Notes: generated from the sequence alone by a model not told the origin. DNA of 64,000 nt from Pantoea sp. Cy-639 (GCF_011752525.1 NZ_VWXI01000002.1:62001-126000); one strand, 5' to 3'. Counted from the first letter of the stretch, positions 1-8,505 are shown. Translations and numbers: made by a program.

Positions 1-1
1 C

Positions 2-352
2 TCCTCCGCGGCACTGAAGATCGAAGACCAGCGCTATGAAGCCCTCGAACTGGGCACCGGCGTGCGCGTCGCGGGCAACTACGCGCTCGGCGCAGGCACC
101 CTGGAGCCGCAGTTCAAACTCATGGCCTATCACGACTTCAACGCCGACAAGGTACAGAACACCTCGACCTTCCTGGTCGGCGGCACACCGTTCGTGACCC
201 AGGGCGCCAGCGTGGCACGCAACAGCTACGAGGCCGGCCTGGGCGCCGACTACAAGCTGGGCGCTGTAACGGTCGGCCTGAGCTACGACTACTTCGGCAA
301 GTCGGGCTTCGATGCCGACGCATTCTCGGCACGGGCGCGCTACGACTTCTGA
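2..352 (+). CDS. Autotransporter beta-barrel, C-terminal end (partial)
   Basis: The frame is open from the first base of the window, so the 5' part lies outside; about 116 residues are visible. The sequence alternates polar and hydrophobic residues in beta-strand fashion (GLGADYKLGAVTVGLSYDYF) and ends in the aromatic residue F within 'ARARYDF'. That is the C-terminal signature of outer-membrane autotransporter translocator domains recognised by the Bam complex. The passenger domain and its function cannot be judged. Two hairpins follow the stop. An ordinary outer-membrane barrel is the alternative. Confidence 0.75.
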   Translation, partial: SSAALKIEDQRYEALELGTGVRVAGNYALGAGTLEPQFKLMAYHDFNADKVQNTSTFLVGGTPFVTQGASVARNSYEAGLGADYKLGAVTVGLSYDYFGKSGFDADAFSARARYDF

Positions 353-362
353 TCGCGCAATG

Positions 363-431
363 CGCCACTCGCGCTTCGAGTGGCGTCAGCAACACAAAAA
401 AGGCCGGCATCTTGCGATACCGGCCTTTTTT
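363..431. terminator. Two hairpins between convergent genes
   Basis: A perfect 9-bp stem (363-371 with 377-385) is followed by a second stem, AAAAAAGGCCGG (396-407) with CCGGCCTTTTTT (420-431). The second has A and T runs on its two sides, so it can end transcription from the autotransporter gene on the plus strand and from cheR on the minus strand. Confidence 0.8.
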
Positions 432-437
432 CGAGCC

Positions 438-1265
438 TCACTTGGCCTGGTAGATGATCCCCGGGCTGCACTGGACCATCTGGTAATGGTCCGGCAGGCC
501 ATTGAGCGCCTCCGAGGCCCCCAGGAACAGATAGCCCCCGGGTTTCAGTGTGCTGTGGATACGCAGGAGGATGTCTTTCTTGACCTGGGCCGAGAAGTAG
601 ATCAGCACGTTGCGGCAGAACACGATGTCGAACTTGCCCAGCGGCGCGTAGCTGTCGAGCAGGTTGTAGGAGCGGAATTCGACACGACTGCGGATTGGCG
701 ACTTGACCGCCCAACGCCCCGGCCCCTTGGTATCGAAGTAGCGCTGCAGACGCTCCTGGGACAGGCCACGGGCAATCGCCAGGCTGTCGTACTCACCGGT
801 CTTGCAGTTATTGAGCATGGCACCGGACAAGTCGGTCGCGACGATCTGCGCCCCCATCTTCAATTGGCCCAGGTTGGTACGCTCGAACTCGTCGATGGAC
901 ATGGAGATCGAGTACGGCTCCTGTCCCGACGAGCAAGCCGCCGACCAGATGCGCAAGCGCTGCCCCGGATTGTTCTTGATGAACTCCGGAATGACCTTGC
1001 TCTTGAGCACCTCGAACGGATAAGTATCGCGGAACCACAGCGTCTCGTTGGTGGTCATGGCATCGACCACCTGCTCGCGCAGGCCACCTCGCGGCTGAGC
1101 CTGGATGCGCTGCACCAGTTCCCCCAGCGACTTGATGCCCTGCTGCTCCATCAGCTTGTTGAGACGGCTGGAGACCAGGTACTGCTTATTCTCGCCCAGC
1201 AAGATGCCACAGGCTTTCTCCAGGAAGACCCGGAACTGTTCGAAATCCAAATTACCCGTAGACAA
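438..1265 (-). CDS. cheR: Chemotaxis protein methyltransferase CheR
   Basis: 275 aa, the usual CheR length. CheR transfers methyl groups from S-adenosylmethionine to glutamates of methyl-accepting chemotaxis proteins during adaptation. The N-terminal helical domain carries NETLWFRD (about 73-80). The SAM-binding domain has the AACSSGQEPYSI motif (about 109-120), an acidic ATDLS segment near residue 145 and CRNVLIYF (about 217-224). It lacks TPR or CheB fusions, so it is a single-domain CheR. It lies 51 bp after cheV on the same strand and is probably co-transcribed with it. The cheR-cheV pair beside flgA-flgM-flgN is typical of Pseudomonas. Confidence 0.95.
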   Translation of the reverse strand: MSTGNLDFEQFRVFLEKACGILLGENKQYLVSSRLNKLMEQQGIKSLGELVQRIQAQPRGGLREQVVDAMTTNETLWFRDTYPFEVLKSKVIPEFIKNNPGQRLRIWSAACSSGQEPYSISMSIDEFERTNLGQLKMGAQIVATDLSGAMLNNCKTGEYDSLAIARGLSQERLQRYFDTKGPGRWAVKSPIRSRVEFRSYNLLDSYAPLGKFDIVFCRNVLIYFSAQVKKDILLRIHSTLKPGGYLFLGASEALNGLPDHYQMVQCSPGIIYQAK

Positions 1266-1316
1266 TGCTGCCGCCTCTTTCTAAATCGCTAGCGCCGGGG
1301 ACAGGCCCCGGCCGTT

Positions 1317-2246
1317 TCAGTGCGTCGCCTTGATCCGGTCGACCACGCGCTGGGCGAGATCGTCCGGCTTGAACTTGGCCAGGAAATCATCGGCACCGAC
1401 TTTCTTGACCATCGCCTGGTTGAACACTCCGGAAAGCGAAGTATGCAGGCAGATGTGCAACTTTTGCATGCGCGGATCGCTGCGAATCTCTGCCGTGAGG
1501 GTATAGCCATCCATTTCCGGCATTTCAATATCCGAGATCATCATCAGGAACTCTTCCTCCGGACGCTTGCCCTCGTCCACCAGCTTGCGCAGGTAGTCCA
1601 GGGCCTGGCGACCGTCATTGAGCGCCACCACCTCGACACCGACGGTCTGCAGGCAACGGCTGACCTGCTTGCGCGCCACCGACGAATCGTCGACGGTCAG
1701 CACCCGCAGCAACACGGCCTTGTCCTGCACCTCGGCGTCGATCACCCCGTCCGATACCGACTCGGACGAAGGCGCCACCTCGGCCAGCACCTTTTCCACG
1801 TCGATGATCTCGACCATGCGATTGTCGACCCGGGTGACCGCGGTCAGGTAGTGATCGCGCCCGGTGCCCTTGGGTGGCGGATGGATCTCTTCCCAGTTCA
1901 TGTTGACGATGCGCTCCACCGAGTGCACCAGGAAGCCCTGGGTCTTGGTGTTGTACTCCGTGATGATCACGAAGCTGCGCCGCGTGTCTTCCTGCAACCC
2001 CGGCAGACCGGTCGCCATCGACAGGTCCAGGATCGGGATGGTCGCCCCGCGAATATTGGCCACGCCGCGCACTACTGGATGGGACTTGGGCAGCAGTGTC
2101 AGCTCCGGGCACTGCAGCACCTCGCGAACCTTGAACACATTGATGCCATAGAGCTGGTCGCCATTGAGGCGAAACAACAGAAGCTCCAGGCGATTCTGCC
2201 CCACCAGTTGCGTGCGCTGGTTGACCGAATCCATCACTCCAGCCAT
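1317..2246 (-). CDS. cheV: Chemotaxis coupling protein CheV
   Basis: 309 aa. CheV couples chemoreceptors to CheA and is itself a phosphorylatable buffer. An N-terminal CheW-like domain (about 15-160) is followed by a receiver domain (about 181-305) with the acidic pair D186-D187, phosphoacceptor D239 in SDIEMPEMDG and K291. The open frame continues far upstream, but that part is antisense to flgA. I chose the ATG at 2246 because AAGGAG lies just upstream and the encoded MAGVMDSVNQRTQL matches family N termini. cheR follows. Confidence 0.94.
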   Translation of the reverse strand: MAGVMDSVNQRTQLVGQNRLELLLFRLNGDQLYGINVFKVREVLQCPELTLLPKSHPVVRGVANIRGATIPILDLSMATGLPGLQEDTRRSFVIITEYNTKTQGFLVHSVERIVNMNWEEIHPPPKGTGRDHYLTAVTRVDNRMVEIIDVEKVLAEVAPSSESVSDGVIDAEVQDKAVLLRVLTVDDSSVARKQVSRCLQTVGVEVVALNDGRQALDYLRKLVDEGKRPEEEFLMMISDIEMPEMDGYTLTAEIRSDPRMQKLHICLHTSLSGVFNQAMVKKVGADDFLAKFKPDDLAQRVVDRIKATH

Positions 2247-2277
2247 GCCGGACTCCTTCAACGATTGCCTGCGTACC

Positions 2278-2304
2278 AAGTCGGCACGGGCTTTGCTTTT
2301 TTGA
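2278..2304. promoter_or_regulatory. Overlapping divergent sigma-54 (flgA) and sigma-28 (cheV) promoter elements
   Basis: On the plus strand, CGGCAC (2282-2287), 5 nt and TTGC (2293-2296) fit the -24/-12 sigma-54 consensus with one mismatch, facing flgA. On the minus strand, TCAAAAAA (2304-2297), 11 nt and GCCGACTT (2285-2278) resemble a FliA (sigma-28) promoter facing cheV. In Pseudomonas flgA is a FleQ/RpoN-class gene, which agrees. The sigma-28 element is the weaker of the two. Confidence 0.55.
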
Positions 2305-2309
2305 GCACC

Positions 2310-3059
2310 ATGTACACGAAAACGACAATTTTCCGACGACTGACGCGCCTGCTGAGCGGCGCGCTCGCCATGCTGTGCCTCCTGGCACCCGGCGCTCGCG
2401 CGCTCGCGGATTCGTTTACCTTGCCTGAACAGCTTATCGGTGTCACCCAAGGGTTTCTTGAATTCACGGTCGAGGATTACCTGGCGACCACCCAGACCGA
2501 GGGCCGCTACGAGATTCAGGTGAACGCCCTCGACCCGCGCCTGCGCATGCCGTTGTGCAGCCAGCAGCTGGATGCCTCGCTGGAAAGCCCGACACCCTTG
2601 GGCCGGGTCACCGTCAGGGTGCGCTGCGACGGCAGCGCCCCGTGGACGGTATTCGTTCCGGCCCAGGTCCGCCTGTTGCGCGACGTCGTGGTAATGACCC
2701 GGCCACTCAAGCGCGAGAGCGTGGTCGGTGAAGAGGACGTGGCCCTGCGTCAACGCGATGTCGGCACTCTCGGCCAGGGCTACCTGACCCAGCTGGACCA
2801 GGCCGTCGGCATGAAGCTGGTACGCCCTACCGTGCTCGATCAGGTGCTGACCCAACAACATCTGGAGCAAGCCGAGGTGGTGCGCAAGGGCGATAACGTG
2901 GTGATCGTCGCCCGCAGCGGCAGCCTGAGCGTGCGCATGCCCGGCGAAGCCCTGGAAAAAGGCGGCCTGCAAGCGCAGATCCGGGTCCGCAACCTCAATT
3001 CCAAGCGAGTGGTGAAGGCCCGGGTCACCGGCCCCGGCCAGGTCGAGGTGGCCATGTAA
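2310..3059 (+). CDS. flgA: Flagellar P-ring assembly chaperone FlgA
   Basis: 249 aa. FlgA is a periplasmic chaperone needed to polymerise the FlgI P-ring around the flagellar rod. The N terminus (MYTKTTIFRRLTRLL, then a hydrophobic run ending ARALA) is a Sec signal peptide. The C-terminal half has the SAF-type fold typical of FlgA (about 115-245), with RPLKRESVVGEEDV and a conserved VRKGDNVVIVARSG. It lies divergent from cheV. The ATG at 2310 has no Shine-Dalgarno and sits only about 2-3 nt beyond the transcription start expected from the sigma-54 element. A downstream in-frame ATG at 2370 would leave a shorter signal peptide, so the start is uncertain. Confidence 0.93.
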   Translation: MYTKTTIFRRLTRLLSGALAMLCLLAPGARALADSFTLPEQLIGVTQGFLEFTVEDYLATTQTEGRYEIQVNALDPRLRMPLCSQQLDASLESPTPLGRVTVRVRCDGSAPWTVFVPAQVRLLRDVVVMTRPLKRESVVGEEDVALRQRDVGTLGQGYLTQLDQAVGMKLVRPTVLDQVLTQQHLEQAEVVRKGDNVVIVARSGSLSVRMPGEALEKGGLQAQIRVRNLNSKRVVKARVTGPGQVEVAM

Positions 3060-3171
3060 GCCATCGACGACAGACGACGACAGAAAGCTGGCAGTGTTGA
3101 ACCGCTCCCCCTAAACTGTGTCGGATATCGGGTTGTGCCAGCGTGCTGACAGGCCGCATTGCATACGTGCC

Positions 3172-3198
3172 TAAAGTTTTTTTCGGACTGGCCGAAAA
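3172..3198 (+). promoter_or_regulatory. Sigma-28 (FliA) promoter of flgM
   Basis: TAAAGTTT (3172-3179), an 11-nt spacer and GCCGAAAA (3191-3198) match the FliA consensus TAAAGTTT-N11-GCCGATAA almost exactly. It lies 36 bp before flgM, consistent with late-class control of the anti-sigma factor by its own target. Confidence 0.85.
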
Positions 3199-3233
3199 CA
3201 GGGCATGCGTCCAAAAACCCAGAGGTTCTGATC

Positions 3234-3548
3234 ATGGTCATCGACTTCAGTCGTTTGAATAATTCTCCGTCCATCACGGGCGGCGTGCGCGGCAATACCG
3301 CGTCGGGCAACGCCGACAAGACCGGTGTCGCCAGCGAGGCGCCACAACGCGCCAATGCCAGCGGAGAAGCGGTACACCTCAGCCAAGAGGCCCAGCAGTT
3401 GCAGAAGATCAGCGACAAGCTGCGCGACCAGCCGACCGTCAACAGCGCCCGCGTGGCCGAGTTGAAGCAGGCGATCGCAGATGGCAGCTACCAGGTCGAT
3501 GCCGGCCGGGTCGCCAGTAAACTGCTCGATTTCGAAGCTCAGCGCTAA
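3234..3548 (+). CDS. flgM: Anti-sigma-28 factor FlgM
   Basis: 104 aa. FlgM binds and inhibits FliA until the hook is finished and FlgM is exported. The N terminus is low-complexity and probably disordered (residues 1-45). The FliA-binding C-terminal half includes [21 protein letters not shown], a hallmark of the family, and ends in helical [12 protein letters not shown]. The start ATG at 3234 is preceded by an AGAGG element. A near-consensus FliA promoter lies just upstream, and flgN follows after 48 bp, giving the standard flgMN operon. Confidence 0.95.
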   Translation: MVIDFSRLNNSPSITGGVRGNTASGNADKTGVASEAPQRANASGEAVHLSQEAQQLQKISDKLRDQPTVNSARVAELKQAIADGSYQVDAGRVASKLLDFEAQR

Positions 3549-3596
3549 CCTCCAGGCGCGCTGACTTCAAGGACGCAACAAGCCAAAGAGTTAGCC

Positions 3597-4064
3597 ATGC
3601 ACGACATCACTCTGCTGCAACTGATCGAAGACGACATCGCGCCAACGCAGGAACTGCACGACCTCCTGCAAAAGGAGGCAGTCGCCCTGCACGGCCGCGA
3701 CATGCATGCCCTGGAGCAGATCCTGGCCCGCAAGCAGTCGCTGATCGTACTGATCGAACAGCAGGGACAGCGGCGCAATCACCTGCTCATCGAGCTCGGC
3801 CTGAGCGCCGACCGTGCCGGCGTGCAGGCGGTAGCAGCCCAGTCGCCCAATGGCGAGATCATCCTGCAGCAACTCGACGTGCTCACCCAGCTGATGGACG
3901 CCTGCCAGAAGATCAACGAGACCAATGGCCGGATCATCCAGCTGCAGCAACATGCCACGGCCAACCAGATCAGAATCCTCATGGGCGGCGATGCACCGTC
4001 GCTCTATGACAGCCGTGGCACCACCTCGCCAATGGCCAGGCCCCAGGCGCTCGGTCAAGTGTGA
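3597..4064 (+). CDS. flgN: Flagellar export chaperone FlgN
   Basis: 155 aa. FlgN is the cytoplasmic type III export chaperone for the hook-filament junction proteins FlgK and FlgL. The protein is almost entirely helical and leucine/glutamine rich, with the FlgN pattern LLQKEAVALHGRDMHALEQILARK near residues 22-45 and a glutamine-rich helix near 90-125. The C-terminal tail (about 135-155) is flexible. It follows flgM on the same strand, probably under the same FliA promoter. Sequence conservation in this family is low, so position contributes to the call. Confidence 0.92.
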   Translation: MHDITLLQLIEDDIAPTQELHDLLQKEAVALHGRDMHALEQILARKQSLIVLIEQQGQRRNHLLIELGLSADRAGVQAVAAQSPNGEIILQQLDVLTQLMDACQKINETNGRIIQLQQHATANQIRILMGGDAPSLYDSRGTTSPMARPQALGQV

Positions 4065-4144
4065 TTAGTTGTATCAAGACACGGAACATACTGGCAAAAT
4101 GCCGTTACTTGCGTGTGTCGTTTTTGCCTGGAGATTGAAAACCC

Positions 4145-4888
4145 GTGTTCAATGAATCCGATGCTCCCCAGCCACCGAAGGTGTTGACCACCCCTTTGGA
4201 GATCACGGCCAACCTGCGCCAACTGCTGGAGAGCCACGACCCACTGATCATCAGCTTCCATGAACGCAGTCAGCGCTTCCAGAGCTATGTAGTGCATGTG
4301 GACCGGGACAGCGGCACCCTGGCGCTGGACGAAATGATCCCCCGCGACGGCGAGAAATACATCGAGAACGGCGAACCGTTCCGTGTCGAAGGCTTCCATG
4401 ACGGCGTACGCATCGCCTGGGAATGCGGCAGCCCCCTGACCATCGCCGAAATCGACGGCCACCGCTGCTACCGTGGTCCACTGCCCGAGGAAGTCACCTA
4501 TCACCAGCGCCGCAATGCTTTCCGCGCGGCACTGAAGCTGTCGCAACTGGTCGACGTCAACTTCGATGGCACCCACCTCAAGGGCAACGGCGCCCTGCGC
4601 GGCAAGCTGCTGGACATCTCTGCCACCGGCTGCAAGCTGCGCTTCGAAGGCAATGTCGAATATCGCCTGCAACTGGGCCAGGTCTACGAACGCTTCAAGG
4701 CCGGCACCCCCCTGGGACTGAGCGACACCATGGTCGAACTGCGCCACCTGCACTTCGAAGAGCGCATCAACACCACCTTCGCCGGAGTGCGCTTCCACAA
4801 CCTCAGCGGCCAGGCCCAACGCAAGATCGAAAGCTTCGTCTATCAACTGCAACGCGAAGCGCGGCGGTTCGACAAGGACGACTACTGA
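4145..4888 (+). CDS. ycgR: Flagellar brake protein YcgR (PilZ, c-di-GMP receptor)
   Basis: 247 aa, starting at GTG. YcgR binds c-di-GMP and slows the flagellar motor. An N-terminal YcgR domain (about 15-115) precedes a PilZ domain (about 117-235). The c-di-GMP ligands are visible as RRNAFR (122-127) and DISATG (157-162), matching RxxxR and [D/N]xSxxG, so the protein should bind the nucleotide. It follows flgMN by 80 bp with a moderate GGAG upstream. The two diguanylate cyclases encoded 10-13 kb downstream are possible but unproven ligand sources. Confidence 0.93.
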   Translation: MFNESDAPQPPKVLTTPLEITANLRQLLESHDPLIISFHERSQRFQSYVVHVDRDSGTLALDEMIPRDGEKYIENGEPFRVEGFHDGVRIAWECGSPLTIAEIDGHRCYRGPLPEEVTYHQRRNAFRAALKLSQLVDVNFDGTHLKGNGALRGKLLDISATGCKLRFEGNVEYRLQLGQVYERFKAGTPLGLSDTMVELRHLHFEERINTTFAGVRFHNLSGQAQRKIESFVYQLQREARRFDKDDY

Positions 4889-4904
4889 ACGACGCCTGTC
4901 ATGC

Positions 4905-4931
4905 AAAACGCCACCCAACGGGTGGCGTTTT
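4905..4931 (+). terminator. Intrinsic terminator after ycgR
   Basis: A perfect 12-bp stem, AAAACGCCACCC (4905-4916) with GGGTGGCGTTTT (4920-4931), has a 3-nt loop and ends in a T run. Confidence 0.9.
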
Positions 4932-5051
4932 CGTTTCCCCGCCTCAGCGATAACCGGGCCTCACCTGGCGTGTTTCCCTGCTCCCGCGGACAGTGAGCTC
5001 CACTACGGTGACCTGCGCCCGACGTGGGCGCGACAGGACAAGAGGCGCACC

Positions 5052-5627
5052 ATGTTTCCGACTACATTCACAGCCGAACTGCATTGCCAACACGGGCGTG
5101 TAGGCGTTGTCGAAACACCGATCTACGTACACCCCGCCTTCTCCATCGACCAGGACGGTTGGCTGTGCACGGAGGACCAGCGCGGGGACACCCCGAGCTT
5201 TCTACCTATTCGGTTTCTGTTCAAGTTCGTCAAGAAAAGCGGCAACCGCCTTCATTACCAGATCAACGGCGCAGAAACGTGGAAGTACTTCGGCTCGATA
5301 CTCAGGCAGAACAAGAAGGGCTGGCTAGGCCTGTATGCCTCTCATGTCATGGGCAGGCTGCTCGAGTGGTCTCCACCCGCCGTCATCGGCAAAGCGCTCA
5401 GCGACCAGGCCCAGTGGAAGATTGAACTGCTGCAGGAGTGGGACGGTTCACTGGAGAGTGCCGGAAGCATCCCGTTCTACCTGCGCGACACAAGCGGCCA
5501 CCGCGTTGCACTGGTGAAAGCCATCTATGACAGAGAAAAGCCAATACGCCACTACTGGTTCCTCAATGCCGGAGAAAAGGACGGTGAAATACTGGTATTT
5601 CACCTGAAAGACATTCAGCTCATCTGA
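5052..5627 (+). CDS. Uncharacterised protein, possibly acquired
   Basis: 191 aa; I do not recognise the family. The ATG follows a GAGG element at a normal distance. The product has no signal peptide or membrane segment. It is rich in aromatic residues (many W, Y and F) and mixes beta-like stretches (FLPIRFLFKFVKKSG, GEILVFHLKDIQLI) with charged loops, suggesting a soluble cytoplasmic fold. Codon use differs from its neighbours: three ATA isoleucine codons and several AGG arginine codons occur in a short gene, and the G+C content looks lower. It stands alone between the ycgR terminator and a convergent MFS gene, so there is no operon clue to function. Confidence 0.7.
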   Translation: MFPTTFTAELHCQHGRVGVVETPIYVHPAFSIDQDGWLCTEDQRGDTPSFLPIRFLFKFVKKSGNRLHYQINGAETWKYFGSILRQNKKGWLGLYASHVMGRLLEWSPPAVIGKALSDQAQWKIELLQEWDGSLESAGSIPFYLRDTSGHRVALVKAIYDREKPIRHYWFLNAGEKDGEILVFHLKDIQLI

Positions 5628-5683
5628 AACGCACAGCCCGCCGGCAACTGGCCAATTCAGCCATTCGCCTGACGGGCAACCAC

Positions 5684-7021
5684 TCAAGATCGGCCCACCT
5701 CGGCTTCAGTTTCGCTGGCACGCACCTGCGACTGTGGTTCCTCCTCGGTGTCCTCCGCCGCGACCGGCGCCTGCATGACCTCCTGGACCGTCTGCTCGTC
5801 GACCCGCGGATCAAGCGCCGCCGACAACGGCGAGCCGGCCGCTGGCATTGCCACGTGCCCCAGGGGCGCGTCCTGCACCTGGTGCAGCCCGGTAACCGCC
5901 TTCGGCCGGATACGCCAGACCAGCACCAGCGCGAAGAACAGGAAGAAGGCATAAAGCATCTGGGGGCCGAGCAGTTTCATCAGCACGCCGGCCGCCAACG
6001 GCCCGATGCAGGCGCCGACACCATAGGTCACCAGCAGCATCGCCGTCAGCGAAACGCGCCGCTCGCTCTCCACGTGGTCGTTGGAAAACGCCACCGCCAG
6101 CGGGTACAGGCAGAACTGCAGCAGGGAAATGACGAAACCGATGGCGAACAGCAGCTCCAGGGGCACCCCCGGCAGGATCGCCAGCGGCGCCGAGGCCAGC
6201 GCCAGGCCGATCGCCACGCTGCGGATCAGTACCGCCCGGTCGTAGCGATCGGACAACCAACCCAGCGGCCACTGCACCACCAGCCCGGCGAAGATGCAGC
6301 ACCCCATGAACAGGCCGATCTGCTCGGTGCTCAACCCCTGGTTGGCCGCGTACAAAGGCGCCAGGCCATAGAAGGAACCGACGATCAGCCCCGAGCCAAG
6401 CACGGTGGACAACGACTGCGGCACCCGCTTGATGAAGAACTTCGGCTCCATCGGCGCCGGACGCAGGGGCGCGGGGTGGATACGCCGGGTCATCGCCACC
6501 GGCACCAGGCACAAGGCGAAGCACATGGCGACCAGCATCAGCAACTCCGGCCCCAGTTGCGGATGCACCACCAGGATCAACTGGCCAAGCACCAACCCCA
6601 GATAAGAGGCGATCATGTAGCCGCTGAACACGGCGCCGCGATGCTTGGCATCGGCCTGCTCGTTGAGCCAGCTCTCGATGACCATGTACTGGCACATCAT
6701 GCCCAGGCCGACGATCATCCGCAGCCCGACCCAGGCCGGCAGCCAGTTGGTCAGGCCGTGCCCGAGCACGGCGGCGCCGACGATGCCGGCACAGGTGGCA
6801 TAGGCACGGATATGCCCGACCCGGCCAATCAGCCGGTGACCGATCTTGCCGCCCAACGCCAGGCCAAAGTAGTTGGCCGCCATCAGCGCACCGACCCAGA
6901 GGCTGTCGACATGGTCCGCGGCCAGACGCAACGCCAGGTAGGTGCTGAGCAGGCCCGAGCCGATCAGCATCATCAAGGCAGCGAAGTACAACGACTGAAA
7001 CGGCTTCCAGATGTTCCGCAT
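5684..7021 (-). CDS. MFS transporter, YcaD-like, with acidic C-terminal tail
   Basis: 445 aa. About twelve hydrophobic segments fill residues 10-375, with MFS loops such as NYFGLALGGKIGHRLIGRVGH (motif A type) between TM2 and TM3 and GWLSDRYDRAVLIR in the second half. It resembles the YcaD group, inner-membrane transporters of unknown substrate. After the last membrane helix comes an unusual hydrophilic tail of about 65 residues, rich in E, Q and A (VQEVMQAPVAAEDTEEEPQ), probably cytoplasmic. It is monocistronic and converges on the unknown gene at 5052. The substrate cannot be predicted. Confidence 0.88.
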   Translation of the reverse strand: MRNIWKPFQSLYFAALMMLIGSGLLSTYLALRLAADHVDSLWVGALMAANYFGLALGGKIGHRLIGRVGHIRAYATCAGIVGAAVLGHGLTNWLPAWVGLRMIVGLGMMCQYMVIESWLNEQADAKHRGAVFSGYMIASYLGLVLGQLILVVHPQLGPELLMLVAMCFALCLVPVAMTRRIHPAPLRPAPMEPKFFIKRVPQSLSTVLGSGLIVGSFYGLAPLYAANQGLSTEQIGLFMGCCIFAGLVVQWPLGWLSDRYDRAVLIRSVAIGLALASAPLAILPGVPLELLFAIGFVISLLQFCLYPLAVAFSNDHVESERRVSLTAMLLVTYGVGACIGPLAAGVLMKLLGPQMLYAFFLFFALVLVWRIRPKAVTGLHQVQDAPLGHVAMPAAGSPLSAALDPRVDEQTVQEVMQAPVAAEDTEEEPQSQVRASETEAEVGRS

Positions 7022-7151
7022 ACGTCCCGTCGGGCTCCTTGGTCAGGTGGCGTTGGGTTGCAGCCAAGCATAAGGGCAAATCGGCGGCGCTGCAGGCTCC
7101 TGACGGCGAAAGTGACCGCAGGAGGCGCATCCAGTAGCGGTCGTGTCGCGC

Positions 7152-8495
7152 TCAGGCCTGTGCTGCCAGCACCCGCCGCTCCCAGGGCGTGATCTCGTCG
7201 AAGAAATCGGTCAGTTCCAGGGTCTTGCTGGCGATGTAGCCTTCGATGAACTCGCTGCCGAACAGTTCCCGCGCCAGCGTGCTGCGCTTGAGGCGCTCCA
7301 GCGCCGCATGCAGGGTGCACGGCAGGCTCAGATGCTCCGGCACCTCGAATTCGCCCTGGATCGCCGGCGTAGGCGCAATGCGCTGCTCGATGCCATGCAG
7401 ACCAGCAGCAAGGCTCGCGGCAATGGCCAGGTAGGGGTTGGCGTCAGCGCCCGGCAGGCGGTTCTCCACCCGCCGCGCCACGGGCGAACTGGCCGGGATG
7501 CGCAGGCCTGCAGCGCGGTTGTCATGGGACCAGCAAGCGTTGTTCGGCGATGCGTAGGGGTGGCACAGGCGCTGGTAGGAGTTGACGTTGGGGGCGAACA
7601 GCACGGTGAAGTCGGCCAGGCAAGCCTGCAGGCCACCGATGAAGTGCTCGAAGGTTTCGGTCGCCTCGCCCTGCTCGTCACTGAACACGTTGCGCCCGCT
7701 GGCGATCTCCACCAGGCTCTGGTGGATGTGCATCGAGCTGCCCGGCGTATGCGCCAGCGGCTTGGCCATGCATACCACGGTCAGTCCATGGCGCAGCGCC
7801 ACTTCCTTGAGCAGGTGCTTGAACAGGAAGGTCTGGTCGGCCAGCAACAAGGGATCGCCGTGCAGCAGGTTGATCTCGAACTGACTGACGCCCATTTCGT
7901 GCATGAAGGTGTCACGCGGCAGGCCCAGCGCCGCCATGCAGCGATAGACCTCGTTGAAGAACGGTCGCAGGCCATTGTTGGAGCTGACACTGAAGGCCGA
8001 GTGGCCCATCTCCCGGCGGCCATCCTTGCCCAACGGGGGCTGGAACGGCTGGCCCGGGTCGGTGTTCGGGGCGAACACGAAGAACTCCAGTTCGGTCGCC
8101 ACCACCGGCGCCAGCCCACGCTCGGCGTAGCGGGCGATCACCGCCTTGAGTTGGCCACGACTGGACAGCGCCGACGGCGTGCCGTCGAGTTCCACTGCGT
8201 CGCAGATCGCCAAGGCCCGCGGCTCGTCGCTCCACGGCAGGCGATGGACCTGAGCAGGCTCGGCGACCAGCGCCAGGTCGCCATCGTCGCTGCCGTAGAA
8301 GAGCGCCGGCGGATAGCCGCCCATGATGCATTGCAGCAGTACCCCGCGAGCCATCTGCAGGCGTCGCCCCTCGAGAAAGCCCTCGGCGGTCATCACCTTG
8401 CCGCGGGGAACGCCGTTGAGGTCCGGGGTGACACACTCGATCTCGTCGATGCCCATCAGGTGCTCTGCCTGGTTGCGCGGGCCTTCGGTCGTCAT
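7152..8495 (-). CDS. Glutamine-synthetase-family gamma-glutamylpolyamine synthetase
   Basis: 447 aa. The family ligates glutamate to an amine with ATP. The sequence is of the PuuA/SpuI type rather than housekeeping GlnA. Seen: NGVPRGK near the N terminus, the metal-ligand strand VATELEFFVF (about 150-160), GSSMHIHQSL (about 250) and NRLPGADANPYLAIAASLAAG (about 345-365). No GlnA adenylylation-loop tyrosine motif is evident. The likely role is gamma-glutamylation of putrescine or related polyamines for catabolism, but the amine is inferred. I chose the ATG at 8495, preceded by AAGGACAGC; an upstream frame extension of 18 codons has no ribosome site. The bkd cluster lies next door. Confidence 0.85.
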   Translation of the reverse strand: MTTEGPRNQAEHLMGIDEIECVTPDLNGVPRGKVMTAEGFLEGRRLQMARGVLLQCIMGGYPPALFYGSDDGDLALVAEPAQVHRLPWSDEPRALAICDAVELDGTPSALSSRGQLKAVIARYAERGLAPVVATELEFFVFAPNTDPGQPFQPPLGKDGRREMGHSAFSVSSNNGLRPFFNEVYRCMAALGLPRDTFMHEMGVSQFEINLLHGDPLLLADQTFLFKHLLKEVALRHGLTVVCMAKPLAHTPGSSMHIHQSLVEIASGRNVFSDEQGEATETFEHFIGGLQACLADFTVLFAPNVNSYQRLCHPYASPNNACWSHDNRAAGLRIPASSPVARRVENRLPGADANPYLAIAASLAAGLHGIEQRIAPTPAIQGEFEVPEHLSLPCTLHAALERLKRSTLARELFGSEFIEGYIASKTLELTDFFDEITPWERRVLAAQA

Positions 8496-8505
8496 GACGC
8501 TGTCC

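Noticed and set aside
1317..2972. 551-codon reading of cheV
   Set aside because: The first 240 codons are antisense to flgA, which has its own promoter and family match. The CheV start at 2246 has a good ribosome site.
4080..4144. A FliA promoter directly before ycgR
   Set aside because: TCAAGACA and GCCGTTA occur, but the spacer is 19 nt instead of 11, so the match is not credible.
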